From Archangium sp. (lineage in GTDB: Bacteria > Myxococcota > Myxococcia > Myxococcales > Myxococcaceae), in contig JAUXRX010000057.1 of assembly GCA_030681645.1 (NCBI GenBank), forward strand, positions 372,001 through 436,000: a DNA stretch of 64,000 bases, given 5' to 3'. Below are positions 13,725 through 24,239 of the stretch, piece by piece. Position numbers and translations under genes: made by a program. Every line of letters starts with the position of its first letter. Positions within the stretch are counted from its first letter, which is position 1. Below the pieces are notes generated by a model, which worked only from the letters and a program-made list of their open reading frames with translations, searched no databases and had not been told where the DNA came from.

Positions 13725-13739
13725 CAGAACCCTGACGGC

Positions 13740-14342
13740 TTACTTCTTGGGTTCAGCCTTGTTGCGCACCGTGACGTCATCGATGAGCCCGTACTGCTTG
13801 GCCTCGGTGGCGCTCATGAAGTTGTCGCGATCGCAGTCCTTCTCGATGCGCTCGACCGAGTGGCCCGTCGCCTTGGCGAGGATCTCGTAGAGCACCTTCT
13901 CGAGGCGGGCCATCTCGGCCACCTGGATCTTCATGTCCCGCGCCTGACCCCGCGCCCCGCCCAGCGGCTGGTGGATCATGATGCGCGAGTTCGGCAGCGC
14001 CGAGCGCTTGCCCTTCATGCCCGCCGCGAGCAGCACCGCGCCCATCGACGCCGCCTGGCCCGTGCACACCGTGGCCACGTTGCAGCGCACGTACTGCATG
14101 GTGTCGTAGATGGCCAAACCGGCCGTCACCGAGCCACCCGGCGAGTTGATGTACATGGTGATGTCCTTGTCCGGGTCCTCCGACTCGAGGAACAGGAGCT
14201 GGGCCGTCACGCCGTTGGCCACGTCATCATCGATCTCGGTGCCGAGCATGATGATGCGATCGCGCAGGAGGCGGGCATACAGGTCCCACACGCGCTCGCC
14301 GCGGTGGGTGGTCTCGACGACGGTAGGCGGCCAATAGGGCAT
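13740..14342 (-). CDS. clpP: ATP-dependent Clp protease proteolytic subunit ClpP
   Basis: 200-residue serine peptidase that forms the tetradecameric ClpP barrel. The catalytic triad is visible: Ser99 in GQAASMGA, His124 in MIHQP and Asp173 in CDRDNFMS. The oxyanion segment [11 protein letters not shown] is conserved. The gene lies 22 bases after tig and 69 bases before clpX, the classical order. Length and start ([17 protein letters not shown]) are normal. Confidence 0.97.
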   Translation of the reverse strand: MPYWPPTVVETTHRGERVWDLYARLLRDRIIMLGTEIDDDVANGVTAQLLFLESEDPDKDITMYINSPGGSVTAGLAIYDTMQYVRCNVATVCTGQAASMGAVLLAAGMKGKRSALPNSRIMIHQPLGGARGQARDMKIQVAEMARLEKVLYEILAKATGHSVERIEKDCDRDNFMSATEAKQYGLIDDVTVRNKAEPKK

Positions 14343-14364
14343 GACGTTCTCCGGTGGTGATCGT

Positions 14365-15636
14365 TTACGACTTCGCGTGCTGCTTCAAGAAGGCGATGAC
14401 CTTCTCTTCTTTGGTGCGGTTCTTGAGCGCGTCGCGGGCCTCGGCGCTCTGGTACTGCTTCTTCACCTGGTCCAGCGGCAGCCCGGAGTCGGTGGCGAGC
14501 TTCTCCAGCCGCGCGTCGACGTCGGCCTCGGCCACCTCGAGCTTCTCTTCCTTGCCCACCGCCTCGAGCAGCAGCTGCCCGCGCACCTCGAGGGCCGCCT
14601 TGGGGCGCAGCTCGTCGCGCAGCTTGCCCCAGTCGAGCTGGAGCATGTTCGGGTCCATGCCCGAGCGCATCAGGCCGCCGAGCGCGTTCTCGAGCATGAA
14701 GTCGACGCCGCGGTTCACCATCGCCGTGGGCACCTCGATGGGGTTCTTCTCGATGAGCGCCTTGAACAGCGCGTCACGCTCGTCGACCTCGACGCGGTTC
14801 TTCGCGGCCTTCTCGAGATCGCGGCGCACCCGCGCCTTGAGCGCGTCGGCGGTCTCCTCGCCCATCTCCTTGGCGAAGGCGTCGTCGAGCGCGGGCACCT
14901 TCTTCTGCTTGAGCTCCTTCACCGTCACCACGAAGTGCGCGGTCTGGCCCTTGATCTCCTCGACGCGGTAGTCGGCGGGGAAGGTGTAATCGAGCTCCTT
15001 CTTTTCCCCGACCTTCGAGCCCTCGAGGTCCGGCAGGTTCCCCTCGATGAGCTGGCCGTCGATCACCTCGACGGTGACGTCGCGGCCGGTGTTGCCGGGG
15101 AACACGGCGCCGTTCTTGGTGGCGTCGAAGTCGATGACCACGAGGTCACCCTTCTGCACCGTGTCGCGGCCCTCGACAGGCACCACCTGGGTGCGCTGGC
15201 TGAGCATGCGCTCGATCTGCTCGTTGACGCGCTCGTCGGTGACGCCGAGCTCGAACTTCGGCAGCTCGAGGCCCTTGTAGTCCTTCGCGTTGACGATGGG
15301 CTTCACCTCGACGCGCGCCGAGTAGCTGAAGGGCTTCTGCGACTCGATCTTCCCACCGGAGAAGGACGGATCGCCGACGGCGGCGACGTTGGTCTCCTTG
15401 AGGGCGTCGATGAAGCCGAGCAGCTGCACGCGCTTGACCACGTCGGCCTCGACCTCGCTCTTGAACTTCTGCTCGAGGATGCGGCGCGGGATCTTGCCGG
15501 GCCGGAAGCCGGGCACCTTCACCTGCCGCGAGAGGTTCGTGTAGGCGGCGGTGAGCTCCTTCTCGACGAGGGCGGGATCCACCTCGATGGAGAGGCGCTT
15601 CTCGATGCTGCTGACGTCTTCGACCTGAACCTTCAT
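14365..15636 (-). CDS. tig: Trigger factor (ribosome-associated chaperone and PPIase)
   Basis: 423 residues. The N-terminal ribosome-binding domain starts [19 protein letters not shown] and carries the signature loop GFRPGKIP. An FKBP-type PPIase domain occupies about residues 155-240 ([16 protein letters not shown]). The helical arms of the chaperone domain follow, and the C-terminus is [16 protein letters not shown]. It folds nascent chains at the ribosome exit. ATG at 15636 was chosen because it matches the family N-terminus and has AGAGGA upstream. It heads the tig-clpP-clpX cluster. Confidence 0.96.
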   Translation of the reverse strand: MKVQVEDVSSIEKRLSIEVDPALVEKELTAAYTNLSRQVKVPGFRPGKIPRRILEQKFKSEVEADVVKRVQLLGFIDALKETNVAAVGDPSFSGGKIESQKPFSYSARVEVKPIVNAKDYKGLELPKFELGVTDERVNEQIERMLSQRTQVVPVEGRDTVQKGDLVVIDFDATKNGAVFPGNTGRDVTVEVIDGQLIEGNLPDLEGSKVGEKKELDYTFPADYRVEEIKGQTAHFVVTVKELKQKKVPALDDAFAKEMGEETADALKARVRRDLEKAAKNRVEVDERDALFKALIEKNPIEVPTAMVNRGVDFMLENALGGLMRSGMDPNMLQLDWGKLRDELRPKAALEVRGQLLLEAVGKEEKLEVAEADVDARLEKLATDSGLPLDQVKKQYQSAEARDALKNRTKEEKVIAFLKQHAKS

Positions 15637-15691
15637 GGGGCCATCCTCTTTCAGTGAAATCGCGCGGTTCTTCCGCGAAAACGAAGAGGCG

Positions 15692-15720
15692 GCTTTAGAG
15701 GACGGGTCCGGGCGGGTCAA
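15692..15720 (-). promoter_or_regulatory. Candidate sigma-70-type promoter for tig-clpP
   Basis: On the minus strand TTGACC (15720-15715) and TAAAGC (15697-15692) are separated by 17 bases, about 55 bases before the tig start. The -35 box is good, the -10 box is weak. It is the best match in the 156-base gap upstream of tig. Confidence 0.35.
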
Positions 15721-15792
15721 CGTCTGTGTCCGGGGGAGGTCCACGCCGCCGGAGCATCACCGGGCGGGGTCCCTGGCACATCCCCCGTTCGA

Positions 15793-16200
15793 TCAGTTCT
15801 TCTGGAGGCTGACCCGCTCGATGGCGGGCCACTCGCCGATGCTCTCGACCTTGAGGAACGGCAGGCTGCTCGAGAGCGCGGCGATGCCTTCGAAGTTGTG
15901 CGACTGCCACCGCAGCGAGCCGTCGTAGTGCAGCGTCATGGGCAGCCCCAGCCGGCCGGCCTCGGTGACGATGCGCAGCAGGGCGGAGACGGTGGAGGAG
16001 TTGAAGAAGGTGAGCTCTTCGAAGTGCTGCTCGACCACGGCGTTGCGGCGGGCGGCTTCGGCGAAGACCACGTCGAAGAACGCCTTGAGCGTACTGCCGG
16101 GATCTCGCGTGTTGCTGGCGCCCTTCCAGCGCAGGACGATCCTGTCCGCCTCTGGTTCTTCCACCTCGATGGTGAGATCGCCGATGACCGTTCCGTGCAT
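15793..16200 (-). CDS. STAS-like small regulator (slr1659/SiaC-like)
   Basis: 135 residues, no signal peptide or membrane segment. The segment FEELTFFNSSTVSALLRIVTEAGRLGLPMTLHYDGSLRWQ resembles the core of slr1659/SiaC-type proteins, which are STAS-like phosphoregulated switch proteins in two-partner signalling. The Asn-Ser-Ser-Thr motif would hold the phosphorylatable residue. ATG at 16200 was chosen over 16224 because of the fit to the domain start. No kinase or phosphatase partner lies next to it, so its pathway is unknown. The long inverted repeat separates it from the PTS operon. Confidence 0.6.
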   Translation of the reverse strand: MHGTVIGDLTIEVEEPEADRIVLRWKGASNTRDPGSTLKAFFDVVFAEAARRNAVVEQHFEELTFFNSSTVSALLRIVTEAGRLGLPMTLHYDGSLRWQSHNFEGIAALSSSLPFLKVESIGEWPAIERVSLQKN

Positions 16201-16237
16201 GGTTGCCCCCGCTTCGGCGCGCACCCTACCCGCCGGG

Positions 16238-16322
16238 AGACAAAATGGGGACAGGCTGCTTTTCGGCCCCAGTGTCGATGCAGCCGCACCTGGCCGAAAA
16301 GCAGCCTGTCCCCATTCTGTCT
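16238..16322. repeat. Long inverted repeat, REP/RAYT-type palindrome or terminator
   Basis: Two 31-base arms at 16238-16268 and 16292-16322 are reverse complements with one mismatch, around a 23-base loop. The arm core is ATGGGGACAGGCTGCTTTTC. The element starts 2 bases after the stop of the PTS permease on the minus strand, so a strong hairpin would form at the end of the large operon. The GGGACAGGCT...TTTT core is, from memory, like palindromic repeats mobilised by REP-associated tyrosine transposases; no such transposase is in the window. Confidence 0.8.
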
Positions 16323-16324
16323 GT

Positions 16325-18118
16325 TCAGGTCGGCTGAAGCTTCATCGCCGCCGCGAGCAGGCCCGCCCGGGCACCCACGAGCAGGTGGAACACGTGGGGA
16401 CTGATGCGCATCACCGCCAGCACGCCAGCGCTCTTCGCGGCGGCCTCGTCGAAGCGGGTGGCGTCGGTCAGCTCCACCCTCAGCCGGGTGAGCGCGATGC
16501 CTTCCACGCCCTTCACGTTCGAGCGCCCGCCCAGGCTCAAGAGCAGCTCGCCCGCAGCGAGTCGATCGGCCGCGTCGACGATCACCCCTCGAGGCGCGAG
16601 TCCGCCGATTGCCCCACCCGGCGGCGAGGGCGCGACCCGGCTCTCGCTCTGCGCCTGCGCGCTCGCCAGATACTCCTGCATCTCGGTCTTCAGGTTCTCA
16701 GACAGCGGCCCGAACACCGCCTGCACCCCGTTGCCCACCGTCATCACCCCCGCCGCCCCCAACTGCTTGAGCCGCGTCGCGTCGACCTTCGACGGATCCT
16801 TCACCGTCACGCGCAACCGGGTCACGCACGCGTCGAGGTTCTCGAGGTTGGCCCGCCCACCGAACGCCAGCACCATCGCGCGCGCCCTGTGGCCAGCCGT
16901 CGTCGGCTCGGTGAAGAGCGGGCTCAGCGCCTCGCCCTCGGGGCCCTCCCGCCCCATCGTCTTCAGGTTGAACCAGCGGATCGCGTAGCGGAACGTGAAG
17001 AAGTACCCCACCCCGTAGAGCGGCCCCAGCACCAGCACCAGCCACCAGCGCTGGGCGTTCGGGTTGAGCACGTTGAAGAGCACGAAGTCGATGCCACCCT
17101 GCGAGAACGTGAAGCCCATGTGGGCGCCGAAGGTGTTCATGACGAACTGCCCCACGCCGGCGAGCAGGGCGTGCAGGAGGTAGAGCGGAGGCGCCACGAA
17201 GAGGAAGGCGAACTCGATGGGCTCGGTGATGCCCGTCACGAAGGAAGTCAGCCCGGCCGAGAGCATGATGCCGCCCACCTGCGCGCGCTTCTCGGGCGCT
17301 GCTTCCCGCCACATCGCGATGGCCGCGGCGGGCAGCCCGAACATCTTGAACAGGAAAGAGCCGCTGAGGATGCCGGCCGTCGGATCACCCGCGAAGTAGC
17401 GCTGAATGTCACCCGTCACCACCTTGCCCGTCGCGTCGGTGAAGGTGCCCACCTCGTAGAAGAACGGCGCGTTCCAGATGTGGTGCAGGCCGAACGGCAC
17501 CAGCAGCCGCTCCACGAAGCCATACAGCGTGGCCGCCAGCCGCGGGTCGCTCACCGCGGCCCAGTGCGAGAACGAGTTGATCGCGCCCTGCACCGGAGGC
17601 CACACCACCGACAACACCAGCCCCAGCGCGATCGCCGCGAGCGCGGTGATGATCGGCACGAAGCGCTTGCCGGCGAAGAAGCCCAGCCAGGTCGGCAGGG
17701 TGATCTTGTAGAATCGGTTGAACATCACCGCCGCGATGCCGCCGGCCAGGATGCCTCCGAAGACGCCGGTCTGCATCGAGGGAATGCCCATCACCGTCAC
17801 CGGCACCACCCCGAACACCTTCGCCATCACCCCCATCGTCCCCAGCAACACCACGTAGCTCACCGTGGCCGCCACCGCCGAGACGCCGTCGTTGTTCGTG
17901 TAGCCGAGCGCCACGGCGATGGCGAAGAGCAGCGCCATGTTCCCGAAGATGACGTCGCCCGACTGGCGCATCAGCAGAGAGACGCTCTCGGGCAGCCATG
18001 AGAAGTTGGCGGCGCCGATGCCCAGCAGCAGCCCGGCGACGGGCAGCACCGCCACCGGCAACATCAGGGCCTTGCCCATCTTCTGCAACGACGCGAACGC
18101 GTTCGAGGTCGAGGCCAT
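16325..18118 (-). CDS. PTS permease, glucose/GlcNAc family, EIIC-EIIB-EIIB
   Basis: 597 residues. The EIIC membrane domain (about 1-390) starts with the family motif [18 protein letters not shown] and carries the substrate-loop motif GITEPIEF (residues 296-303). A first EIIB domain (about 412-490) has the phosphorylated Cys431 in [11 protein letters not shown] second EIIB-like domain (about 522-597) has the same fold motif, but Ala542 replaces the Cys ([10 protein letters not shown]). The protein takes up and phosphorylates a hexose, most likely glucose or N-acetylglucosamine. The phosphate donor should be the EIIA part of the fused protein encoded 4 bases upstream. It is last in the GH3-porin-PTS operon. 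ATG at 18118 begins MASTSNAF. Confidence 0.92.
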   Translation of the reverse strand: MASTSNAFASLQKMGKALMLPVAVLPVAGLLLGIGAANFSWLPESVSLLMRQSGDVIFGNMALLFAIAVALGYTNNDGVSAVAATVSYVVLLGTMGVMAKVFGVVPVTVMGIPSMQTGVFGGILAGGIAAVMFNRFYKITLPTWLGFFAGKRFVPIITALAAIALGLVLSVVWPPVQGAINSFSHWAAVSDPRLAATLYGFVERLLVPFGLHHIWNAPFFYEVGTFTDATGKVVTGDIQRYFAGDPTAGILSGSFLFKMFGLPAAAIAMWREAAPEKRAQVGGIMLSAGLTSFVTGITEPIEFAFLFVAPPLYLLHALLAGVGQFVMNTFGAHMGFTFSQGGIDFVLFNVLNPNAQRWWLVLVLGPLYGVGYFFTFRYAIRWFNLKTMGREGPEGEALSPLFTEPTTAGHRARAMVLAFGGRANLENLDACVTRLRVTVKDPSKVDATRLKQLGAAGVMTVGNGVQAVFGPLSENLKTEMQEYLASAQAQSESRVAPSPPGGAIGGLAPRGVIVDAADRLAAGELLLSLGGRSNVKGVEGIALTRLRVELTDATRFDEAAAKSAGVLAVMRISPHVFHLLVGARAGLLAAAMKLQPT

Positions 18119-18122
18119 CGGT

Positions 18123-20711
18123 TCACCCTCCCACGGCGAGTGCGGGCGCCGAGCGGAGCCGGCCTGGTTGCCAGCTCTTGAGCAGCGCGCGCACCTCGGC
18201 AGTGGTGGTCTGCCGCAGGACGTCGGTGGCGAGCTCCTCACACTCCGAGAACGGCCACCGGGCCAGCGCGGCCTTCACCGGCCCCACTGACGACGTGCTC
18301 ACCGACAGCTCGGTCACGCCCAGGCCCACCAGCAACGGCGCGGCCAGCGGGTCTGAGGCAATGCCCCCGCACAGGTGCACCGGGCGCTGGTGCACGCGCG
18401 CGCCGTCGACGGTGGCGGCGATCAGCTTGAGCACCGCGGGGTGCAACGCGTCGGCCCGCGAGGCGAGCTGAGGGTGCCCCCGATCCATCGCCAGGGCGTA
18501 CTGGGTGAGATCGTTGGTGCCGATGGAGAAGAAGTCGACCTCGCGGGCGAGGGCCTCGGCCATCACCACCGCCGACGGCACCTCGATCATGATCCCCACC
18601 TTGACCTGGGCCCGCACGTCGAGGGCGCGCTGCTCTTCGGCCAACATCTGCCGGGCGGCGCGCAGCTCCTCCATGCCGGAGATCATCGGGAACATGATGT
18701 GCAGGCGCGTCAGGCCCGCAGCCGAGAGGATCGCGCGGAGCTGGATGCGGAACAGCTGCGGCTGGTCGAGGCTGACCCGAATGCCACGCAGCCCCAGGAA
18801 CGGGTTCCCCTCGCGGGGCAGCGCCAGGTACGGCAGCGGCTTGTCGCCTCCGACGTCGAGCGTTCGCACCACCAGCGGACGGTCGGGTCCCACCACCTCG
18901 GCGATGGCCCGGTACACGAGGCGCTGCTCGTCCTCGTCGGGCGCGCTGTCGCGGTCGTAGAAGAGGAACTCCGAGCGCAGCAGCCCGATGCCCTCTGCCC
19001 CGCCGGCGATCGCCTCGCGCGCATCGTCGAGGTTCTTGATGTTGGCGACCACCTCGATCCGCCGTCCATCGCGGGTCTGCCCCACGTTCAGGGCCGCGGC
19101 CTGATCGCGCTTCCGCTCTTCGGCCAGCCGCGCGATCTGCTCGTTGAGCTTGCCGCGCGCGACGAGATCACCGGGGGCCGGCGCGAGCTCGAGCCACCCG
19201 GCCGCGCCGTCGAGGACCACCTCGAGGCCCTCGGCGAGCGCGAGCACCCGCTCATCGACGCCCATCACCGCCGGCACGCCCATGCCGCGCGCCAGGATCG
19301 CCACGTGGCTGGTCGCGCTGCCCGTGGTGGTGACCAGGCCCTTGAAGCGGTCCTTCGGGAAGGAAGCGAGCTGCGTGGGCGTGAGCTCCGCCGTGACCAC
19401 GATCGCGTTCTCAGGCAGTTCCCCGAAGCCCGCGGTGTCGCCCGTCAACACCTTGAGCAGCCGCAGCCCCACGTCGCGCACGTCCACCGCGCGCTCACGC
19501 AGCAGCGGCTGATCGAGCTGCTCCAGGTTCGCCGCCTGCGCGCGAAACGCGTCGTTCCAGGCGAAGGCGGCGCTCTTGCCCTGCCACACCACCCCGCGGG
19601 TGCGGGCGAGGATCTCCGGGTCTTCGAGCAGCTCGCGCTGAACGTTCAGAATGTCGGCGCGCGGGCCGCCTTCCTGGGCGGCGAGCGCGGCCAGCTGCGC
19701 CGAAGCGGTGACGATCGCTGCGTCCAGCTTCCGCAGCTCGTCGGGGACCGGCCCGCCCACCTCGGCGAAGCTCGGCGCGGTGCTGCCCAGCCCCACCACC
19801 CGGCCCAGCACCAGGCCCGGTGACGCCGACACGCCCTCGAAGACTCCACTGCGCGAGCTGGCCCGCTTGACCACCGGCACCACCGCCGGAAGGGGCGCCA
19901 TCGACGCTTCACCAGAGCCCTCGCGCAGGGTCTTCGACAGCGCCGCGATGGCCTCGGTGGCGTCGGCACCGCTCGCCTCCACCACCACCGCGTCGCCCTG
20001 GTGCGTGGACAGACCCATCACGCTCACCACCGACTTCAGGTTCGCCGAAGCGGTGCCGCGGAACAGCCGCACGGTGGAGACGAAGTGTTTGGCCTGCTGC
20101 GCCAACACCGCCGCCGGGCGCGCGTGCAGCCCGCTGGGGTTGGGCAGCACGATCGGCGCCGAGCGCACCACCGTGCCCGTGGTCACGCTGGGCGCGGCGG
20201 CGATGGTCACGCCTCGCGCGGCAACGGCCGGACTGGGGCTGCGTGTGGCTCGAGCGCCGGCCAGCTCGAGGGTGAGGAGCACCGAGCTGCCCGCCACCAC
20301 CTCGCGAGCCTTCGTGGGCATCAGCCGCTGACCATCTTTGAGGTTGGTGACCACCACGACCGTGATCAGGCTGCGCGCCGCGCGGCCGACCACGTCGGCA
20401 TCGAAGCGGATGAGCGGCTGACCCGGCACCACCACGTCGCCGAGCTTCGCCAGCGAGGTGAAGCCGTGGCCCTTGAGCGTGACGGTGTCGAGGCCCACGT
20501 GAATCAACACCTCGACGCCCTCGACCGAGGTGATCGCGAGCGCGTGCCGCGCCTGGTGCAGCTGCGAGATGGTGCCGCCGATGGGCGCCAGCACCTGGCT
20601 GGAGGTGGGATCGATCGCGAGGCCGTCGCCGACCAGCAACTGGGCGAAGACCTCGTCGGGCACCTCGGCCAGCGGCACCGCGATTCCCGAGAGCGGAGCG
20701 TGGATCTCCAT
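18123..20711 (-). CDS. PTS phosphotransfer fusion EIIA-HPr-EI
   Basis: 862 residues combining all soluble sugar-PTS steps. The EIIA-Glc-type domain (about 1-150) has His71 in [14 protein letters not shown] and His56. The HPr domain (about 183-268) has His196 in [10 protein letters not shown]. Enzyme I (about 290-840) has His469 in [12 protein letters not shown], the PEP-binding barrel with GLRGIRVSL and IMIEVPSA, and [10 protein letters not shown] near the C-terminus. It moves phosphate from phosphoenolpyruvate to the permease EIIB domains. The architecture matches NagF-type fusions. With it, the locus needs no other general PTS protein. It lies 4 bases before the permease gene and 8 bases after the porin gene. 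Confidence 0.94.
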   Translation of the reverse strand: MEIHAPLSGIAVPLAEVPDEVFAQLLVGDGLAIDPTSSQVLAPIGGTISQLHQARHALAITSVEGVEVLIHVGLDTVTLKGHGFTSLAKLGDVVVPGQPLIRFDADVVGRAARSLITVVVVTNLKDGQRLMPTKAREVVAGSSVLLTLELAGARATRSPSPAVAARGVTIAAAPSVTTGTVVRSAPIVLPNPSGLHARPAAVLAQQAKHFVSTVRLFRGTASANLKSVVSVMGLSTHQGDAVVVEASGADATEAIAALSKTLREGSGEASMAPLPAVVPVVKRASSRSGVFEGVSASPGLVLGRVVGLGSTAPSFAEVGGPVPDELRKLDAAIVTASAQLAALAAQEGGPRADILNVQRELLEDPEILARTRGVVWQGKSAAFAWNDAFRAQAANLEQLDQPLLRERAVDVRDVGLRLLKVLTGDTAGFGELPENAIVVTAELTPTQLASFPKDRFKGLVTTTGSATSHVAILARGMGVPAVMGVDERVLALAEGLEVVLDGAAGWLELAPAPGDLVARGKLNEQIARLAEERKRDQAAALNVGQTRDGRRIEVVANIKNLDDAREAIAGGAEGIGLLRSEFLFYDRDSAPDEDEQRLVYRAIAEVVGPDRPLVVRTLDVGGDKPLPYLALPREGNPFLGLRGIRVSLDQPQLFRIQLRAILSAAGLTRLHIMFPMISGMEELRAARQMLAEEQRALDVRAQVKVGIMIEVPSAVVMAEALAREVDFFSIGTNDLTQYALAMDRGHPQLASRADALHPAVLKLIAATVDGARVHQRPVHLCGGIASDPLAAPLLVGLGVTELSVSTSSVGPVKAALARWPFSECEELATDVLRQTTTAEVRALLKSWQPGRLRSAPALAVGG

Positions 20712-20719
20712 GGGCGGCC

Positions 20720-21940
20720 TCAGTTGAACTCGTACGAGATGCGCAGGCGGAAGGAGTGGACGTAGTTTTCCCAGGTCGACCGGGTGTCGAGATCTTCGAT
20801 GTGCGCGAGCGCAAAGCCATACACGGCCTTGAGGCTCAGCCCCTGAATGGGAAGCCGGTACAGGTACGAGACGAAGGCCTGGTGATGGCGGTTGTTCTCG
20901 CCCTGCAGGTTGAGCTGGTTGGTGTGGTGGTAGCCCAGGCCGATCGACCCGTTCCAGAAGTCGATGTCTGCGAACCCGCCCACCGTGTACTTGTCGAGCG
21001 AACGGTCCGAGTCGACCAGGCCCTGGATGTCGATGGAGTTGACGAAGGTCTGGGCGAAGTTGACCCCGAGCGTCGCGTGCTTGAAGAACGTGTACTGCAG
21101 CCGCGCCGCGTAGCCGTGCGTGGTCGTCTGCACCTTGTCGGCGGAGGTCTGCGGGCGCAGCAGCAGCGTCTCGTAGCCCGCGAGGAACTGCAGGTCCTTC
21201 CAGGTGAAGTGCACCGCGGGCCGCACGCCGTAGTTGTTCTGGTTGTTCTCCTGCCCGTAGACCCCGGCCAGCTCGAACTTGAGGAACTCGAACGGGTAGA
21301 AGTGAATCGCGCCCTGCCCCGACTCGTTGCGGTACCCCCGCGTCAGGTCGAGCCAGTACAGCGAGGGGCCGCCGAGCGCGCCCGCCTCTTCCGCCGTCCA
21401 GAACTCGATGCCCTGGCCGCGGTGGTAGATCTCCCACGCGAGGAAGCGGCCCACCTGCACGTCGAACCAGCGCTTGTGACCGACGCGCACGTACGAGTCG
21501 AGGGTGTGCGGCTCGTACTGTGAGCGGGCGAACTCGTTGACCAGGCCGAGGAACTCCACCTTCGCCGAGGCGTAGAAGTCGCCGAAGGTGCGGGTGAGCC
21601 CCGCGCCGAGCACGAAGCGGCCCTGCAGGTAGCTGACCGATTGATCGTACTGGCCCTGCTGCGCGTTGGTGCGCGCCATGTACCCGGTGTCGCCCCAGAA
21701 GTAGCCGGACAGCACGATGTTCACGCCCAGCACCTGCGGGATCGCGATCTTCTGCGCGTCTTCGGCCGCGTTGGTGCTCTTGGTGCTGGTGGCGCTCTGC
21801 GAGGGCGCTGGCGGCACGAACGTCACCGGACCCGCGTCACTCACGTCGCCCGCGTCAGGAACGCCAGCGTCGGCGTCCTGGGCAGCCGCTGGCGAGGCGA
21901 CCCAGAGCAGCAGGAAGGACAGCGGAAGGTACGCGCGCAT
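20720..21940 (-). CDS. Outer-membrane beta-barrel, probable sugar porin
   Basis: 406 residues. A signal peptide (MRAYLPLSFLLLWVASPAAAQ) is followed by an Asp-Ala-Gly linker and then a long series of alternating amphipathic strands rich in Tyr, Trp and Phe. The C-terminal strand ends FRLRISYEFN, close to the usual outer-membrane barrel signature. I cannot name the porin family. Its position between three secreted glycosidases and the PTS genes argues that it admits the released sugar or oligosaccharide to the periplasm. Ten bases separate it from the GH3 gene upstream. Confidence 0.7.
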   Translation of the reverse strand: MRAYLPLSFLLLWVASPAAAQDADAGVPDAGDVSDAGPVTFVPPAPSQSATSTKSTNAAEDAQKIAIPQVLGVNIVLSGYFWGDTGYMARTNAQQGQYDQSVSYLQGRFVLGAGLTRTFGDFYASAKVEFLGLVNEFARSQYEPHTLDSYVRVGHKRWFDVQVGRFLAWEIYHRGQGIEFWTAEEAGALGGPSLYWLDLTRGYRNESGQGAIHFYPFEFLKFELAGVYGQENNQNNYGVRPAVHFTWKDLQFLAGYETLLLRPQTSADKVQTTTHGYAARLQYTFFKHATLGVNFAQTFVNSIDIQGLVDSDRSLDKYTVGGFADIDFWNGSIGLGYHHTNQLNLQGENNRHHQAFVSYLYRLPIQGLSLKAVYGFALAHIEDLDTRSTWENYVHSFRLRISYEFN

Positions 21941-21950
21941 GGGAATCCCC

Positions 21951-24239
21951 CTACTGAATGGTGAACGAGCCGATCTTCATCTGCGGGTCAGCGGCGTCGG
22001 ACGAAGGTCCCACCAGGAGCTGGTAGGCCATCTTCTCGACCGTCATCGCCTGGGCGGCGACGTCCCAGTACGCGAGGTCTTCGGCCTTCACCGTGAGCGT
22101 CGCGGTGCGGGTGGCGCCGGGCGCGAGGTCTGCGAGCCGCGCGAACGCCTCGAGCTGCTTCTTCGGCCGGCCCCAGCTGTCGGCGACCGCGGTGCCCTCG
22201 AAGCCCACGTAGAGCTGCACCACCTCGCTGCCTGCGCGCGGGCCCGTGTTCTTCACGTCGACCTTCACCTCGAGCGTGCCCGTGGGCCCGATGGCAGCGT
22301 TGGTCACCCGCAGGTTCGAGTACTCGAAGGTGGTGTAGCTCTGGCCGAAGCCGAAGGGGTACTGCGGCGCGATGTTGCGCTTCTCCAGCCAGCGGTAGCC
22401 GTGGAAGTAGTCGTAGGGGAGATCGCCGGTGACCGAGTTGTCGAAGGGCGGCAGATCGCTCTCCTGCACCGGCACGCTCTGCACCATCTTCGCGCTGGGG
22501 TTGGTGTCGCCGAAGAGGATCTCGGCCAGCGCCGTGCCTTCCTTCATGCCCGCGAACCAGGCCATCAACACCGCGTCCGCGCCGGCCACCCAGTCCGAGA
22601 CCAGCACCGCGCCGCCGCTCTTCATCACCACCACCACCTTGAGGTTGGGGTTGCCCGCCTTGAGGGCGACGGCGTTGGCGATGTTGGTGAGGTCGCGCTG
22701 CGGCAGTTGCATGCTGGTGCGATCCTTCCACTCCCCCTCTTCGCCCGAGCTCGAGCGCGCCAGGTCTGCGTAGAAGTACGCGCCGATCACCACCACCACG
22801 TCGGACGCGCCGATGGCCGCCTCGTTGCCCGCCACGTTCTCGTACGAGCGCACCTGCGCCGCCGTGCCGTCCAACGCCGCCTGGATGCCTTCGAAGGGCG
22901 TGATCACCAGCGCGCCGTCGACCACCCGCGCGTCAGAGCTGCCCTTGTCACCCATGTTCTCGCTGTTGGCGAACTTGCCCACCACCGAGACCCGGCTCAC
23001 CGAGGCCTTCGCCAGCGGCAGCACGTCGTCGCTCAGCGCCCGCGTCGGCCCGTTCTTGAGCAGCACGATGCTCTCGCGCGCCGCCTGCAGCGCCAGCGCC
23101 TGCGCCGCGTCGGCCTTGGTGAGGTACGGCCGCCAGTTGAAGTCGTGCGCGAGATCGCCGTAGCGCGTCTTGGAATAGAGGATGCGCAAGACCGCCTCGT
23201 CCACCACGTCGGCCGGCACCTGCCCGTTGTTCACCGCCGTCACCAGCGCGGCGCCGTAGAAGTAGGCGCTGTCGAACTGGCTGGGGAACGCGCCCGACGA
23301 GAAGGGCATCTCGACGTCGAGCCCCGCGGTCGCGGACGGCACCGTCTGGCCCTTGGCGAACCAGTCCGAGATGACGAAGCCCGAGTAGCCCCACTGCTTC
23401 TTGAGGATGTTGCGCACCAGTTCGGTGGAGAACCCGTTGTAGCTGCCGTTGACGCGGTTGTACGACGTCATCACGCAGGCCACGTCGGCCTCCACCGCCT
23501 TCTTGAAGTGCGGCAGGTAGACCTCGCGCAGCGTGCGCTCGTCGATCACCGCGTTCACGTAGATGCGCGTGTCTTCCACGTTGTTGGCCGCGTAGTGCTT
23601 CACGCACGCCTGGATGCGGTAGCTGTCTTCGGCCGGCTCGTCGGGCTCTGCGGGGTCGACCACCTTCGGGTCGAACTCGATGCCCTCGATCAGCGACACG
23701 CCCATCTTCCCCAGCAGGTGGGTGTCTTCGCCGTATGACTCCTGGGCGCGGCCCCAACGCGGGTGCGTCACCTGGTTGATGGTGGGCGCCAGCAGGACGT
23801 GGCGGCCCAGGTAGCGCATCTCGCGCGCCATGGCCTTGCCGATGCGGCGCTCGAGCTCGAGATCCCACGACGACGCCCGCGCGACCGCCGCCGGGAAGAC
23901 GGTGGTGCCGTAGTCGGAGTTGTACCAACGCACCCCGCGCGGCCCGTCCATGTACTTGAAGCCGGGAATGCTGAGCCGGGTGTTGTCTTCCTGGTCGAAG
24001 AAGTTGTTCGGGTTGTACGGCGGCCCGCTCATCTGCTGCACCTTCTCCTCGGTGGACATCGAGCGCAGCAGCTGCAGCGCCGACTTCGCGTCGGCTTCGG
24101 TGCAGTCGATGTGCGCGCGCGTCGAGAGGGTGTCGCACACGGGGCCACCGTCAGCGGTGCCGCCGTCGGTGTCGATGCCTCCGCGCGGGCAGGCGGTGAG
24201 CAGGAGCGCGACGCTGAAGGCCGGGACGATGCGATTCAT
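21951..24239 (-). CDS. GH3 beta-glucosidase-type lipoprotein (BglX-like)
   Basis: 762 residues, lipoprotein with lipobox LTAC (Cys17) and a Gly/Asp linker. The GH3 N-terminal barrel shows PTINQVTHPRWGRAQESYGED, CVKHYAANN and the nucleophile Asp292 in GFVISDW. The second GH3 domain and a C-terminal fibronectin-III-like domain (VKNTGPRAGSEVVQLYVG) follow, as in BglX-type enzymes. It should release terminal beta-linked glucose or related sugars from oligosaccharides at the cell surface. Its ATG overlaps the stop of the preceding GH3 gene (ATGA at 24239-24236), so the two are translationally coupled. Confidence 0.92.
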   Translation of the reverse strand: MNRIVPAFSVALLLTACPRGGIDTDGGTADGGPVCDTLSTRAHIDCTEADAKSALQLLRSMSTEEKVQQMSGPPYNPNNFFDQEDNTRLSIPGFKYMDGPRGVRWYNSDYGTTVFPAAVARASSWDLELERRIGKAMAREMRYLGRHVLLAPTINQVTHPRWGRAQESYGEDTHLLGKMGVSLIEGIEFDPKVVDPAEPDEPAEDSYRIQACVKHYAANNVEDTRIYVNAVIDERTLREVYLPHFKKAVEADVACVMTSYNRVNGSYNGFSTELVRNILKKQWGYSGFVISDWFAKGQTVPSATAGLDVEMPFSSGAFPSQFDSAYFYGAALVTAVNNGQVPADVVDEAVLRILYSKTRYGDLAHDFNWRPYLTKADAAQALALQAARESIVLLKNGPTRALSDDVLPLAKASVSRVSVVGKFANSENMGDKGSSDARVVDGALVITPFEGIQAALDGTAAQVRSYENVAGNEAAIGASDVVVVIGAYFYADLARSSSGEEGEWKDRTSMQLPQRDLTNIANAVALKAGNPNLKVVVVMKSGGAVLVSDWVAGADAVLMAWFAGMKEGTALAEILFGDTNPSAKMVQSVPVQESDLPPFDNSVTGDLPYDYFHGYRWLEKRNIAPQYPFGFGQSYTTFEYSNLRVTNAAIGPTGTLEVKVDVKNTGPRAGSEVVQLYVGFEGTAVADSWGRPKKQLEAFARLADLAPGATRTATLTVKAEDLAYWDVAAQAMTVEKMAYQLLVGPSSDAADPQMKIGSFTIQ

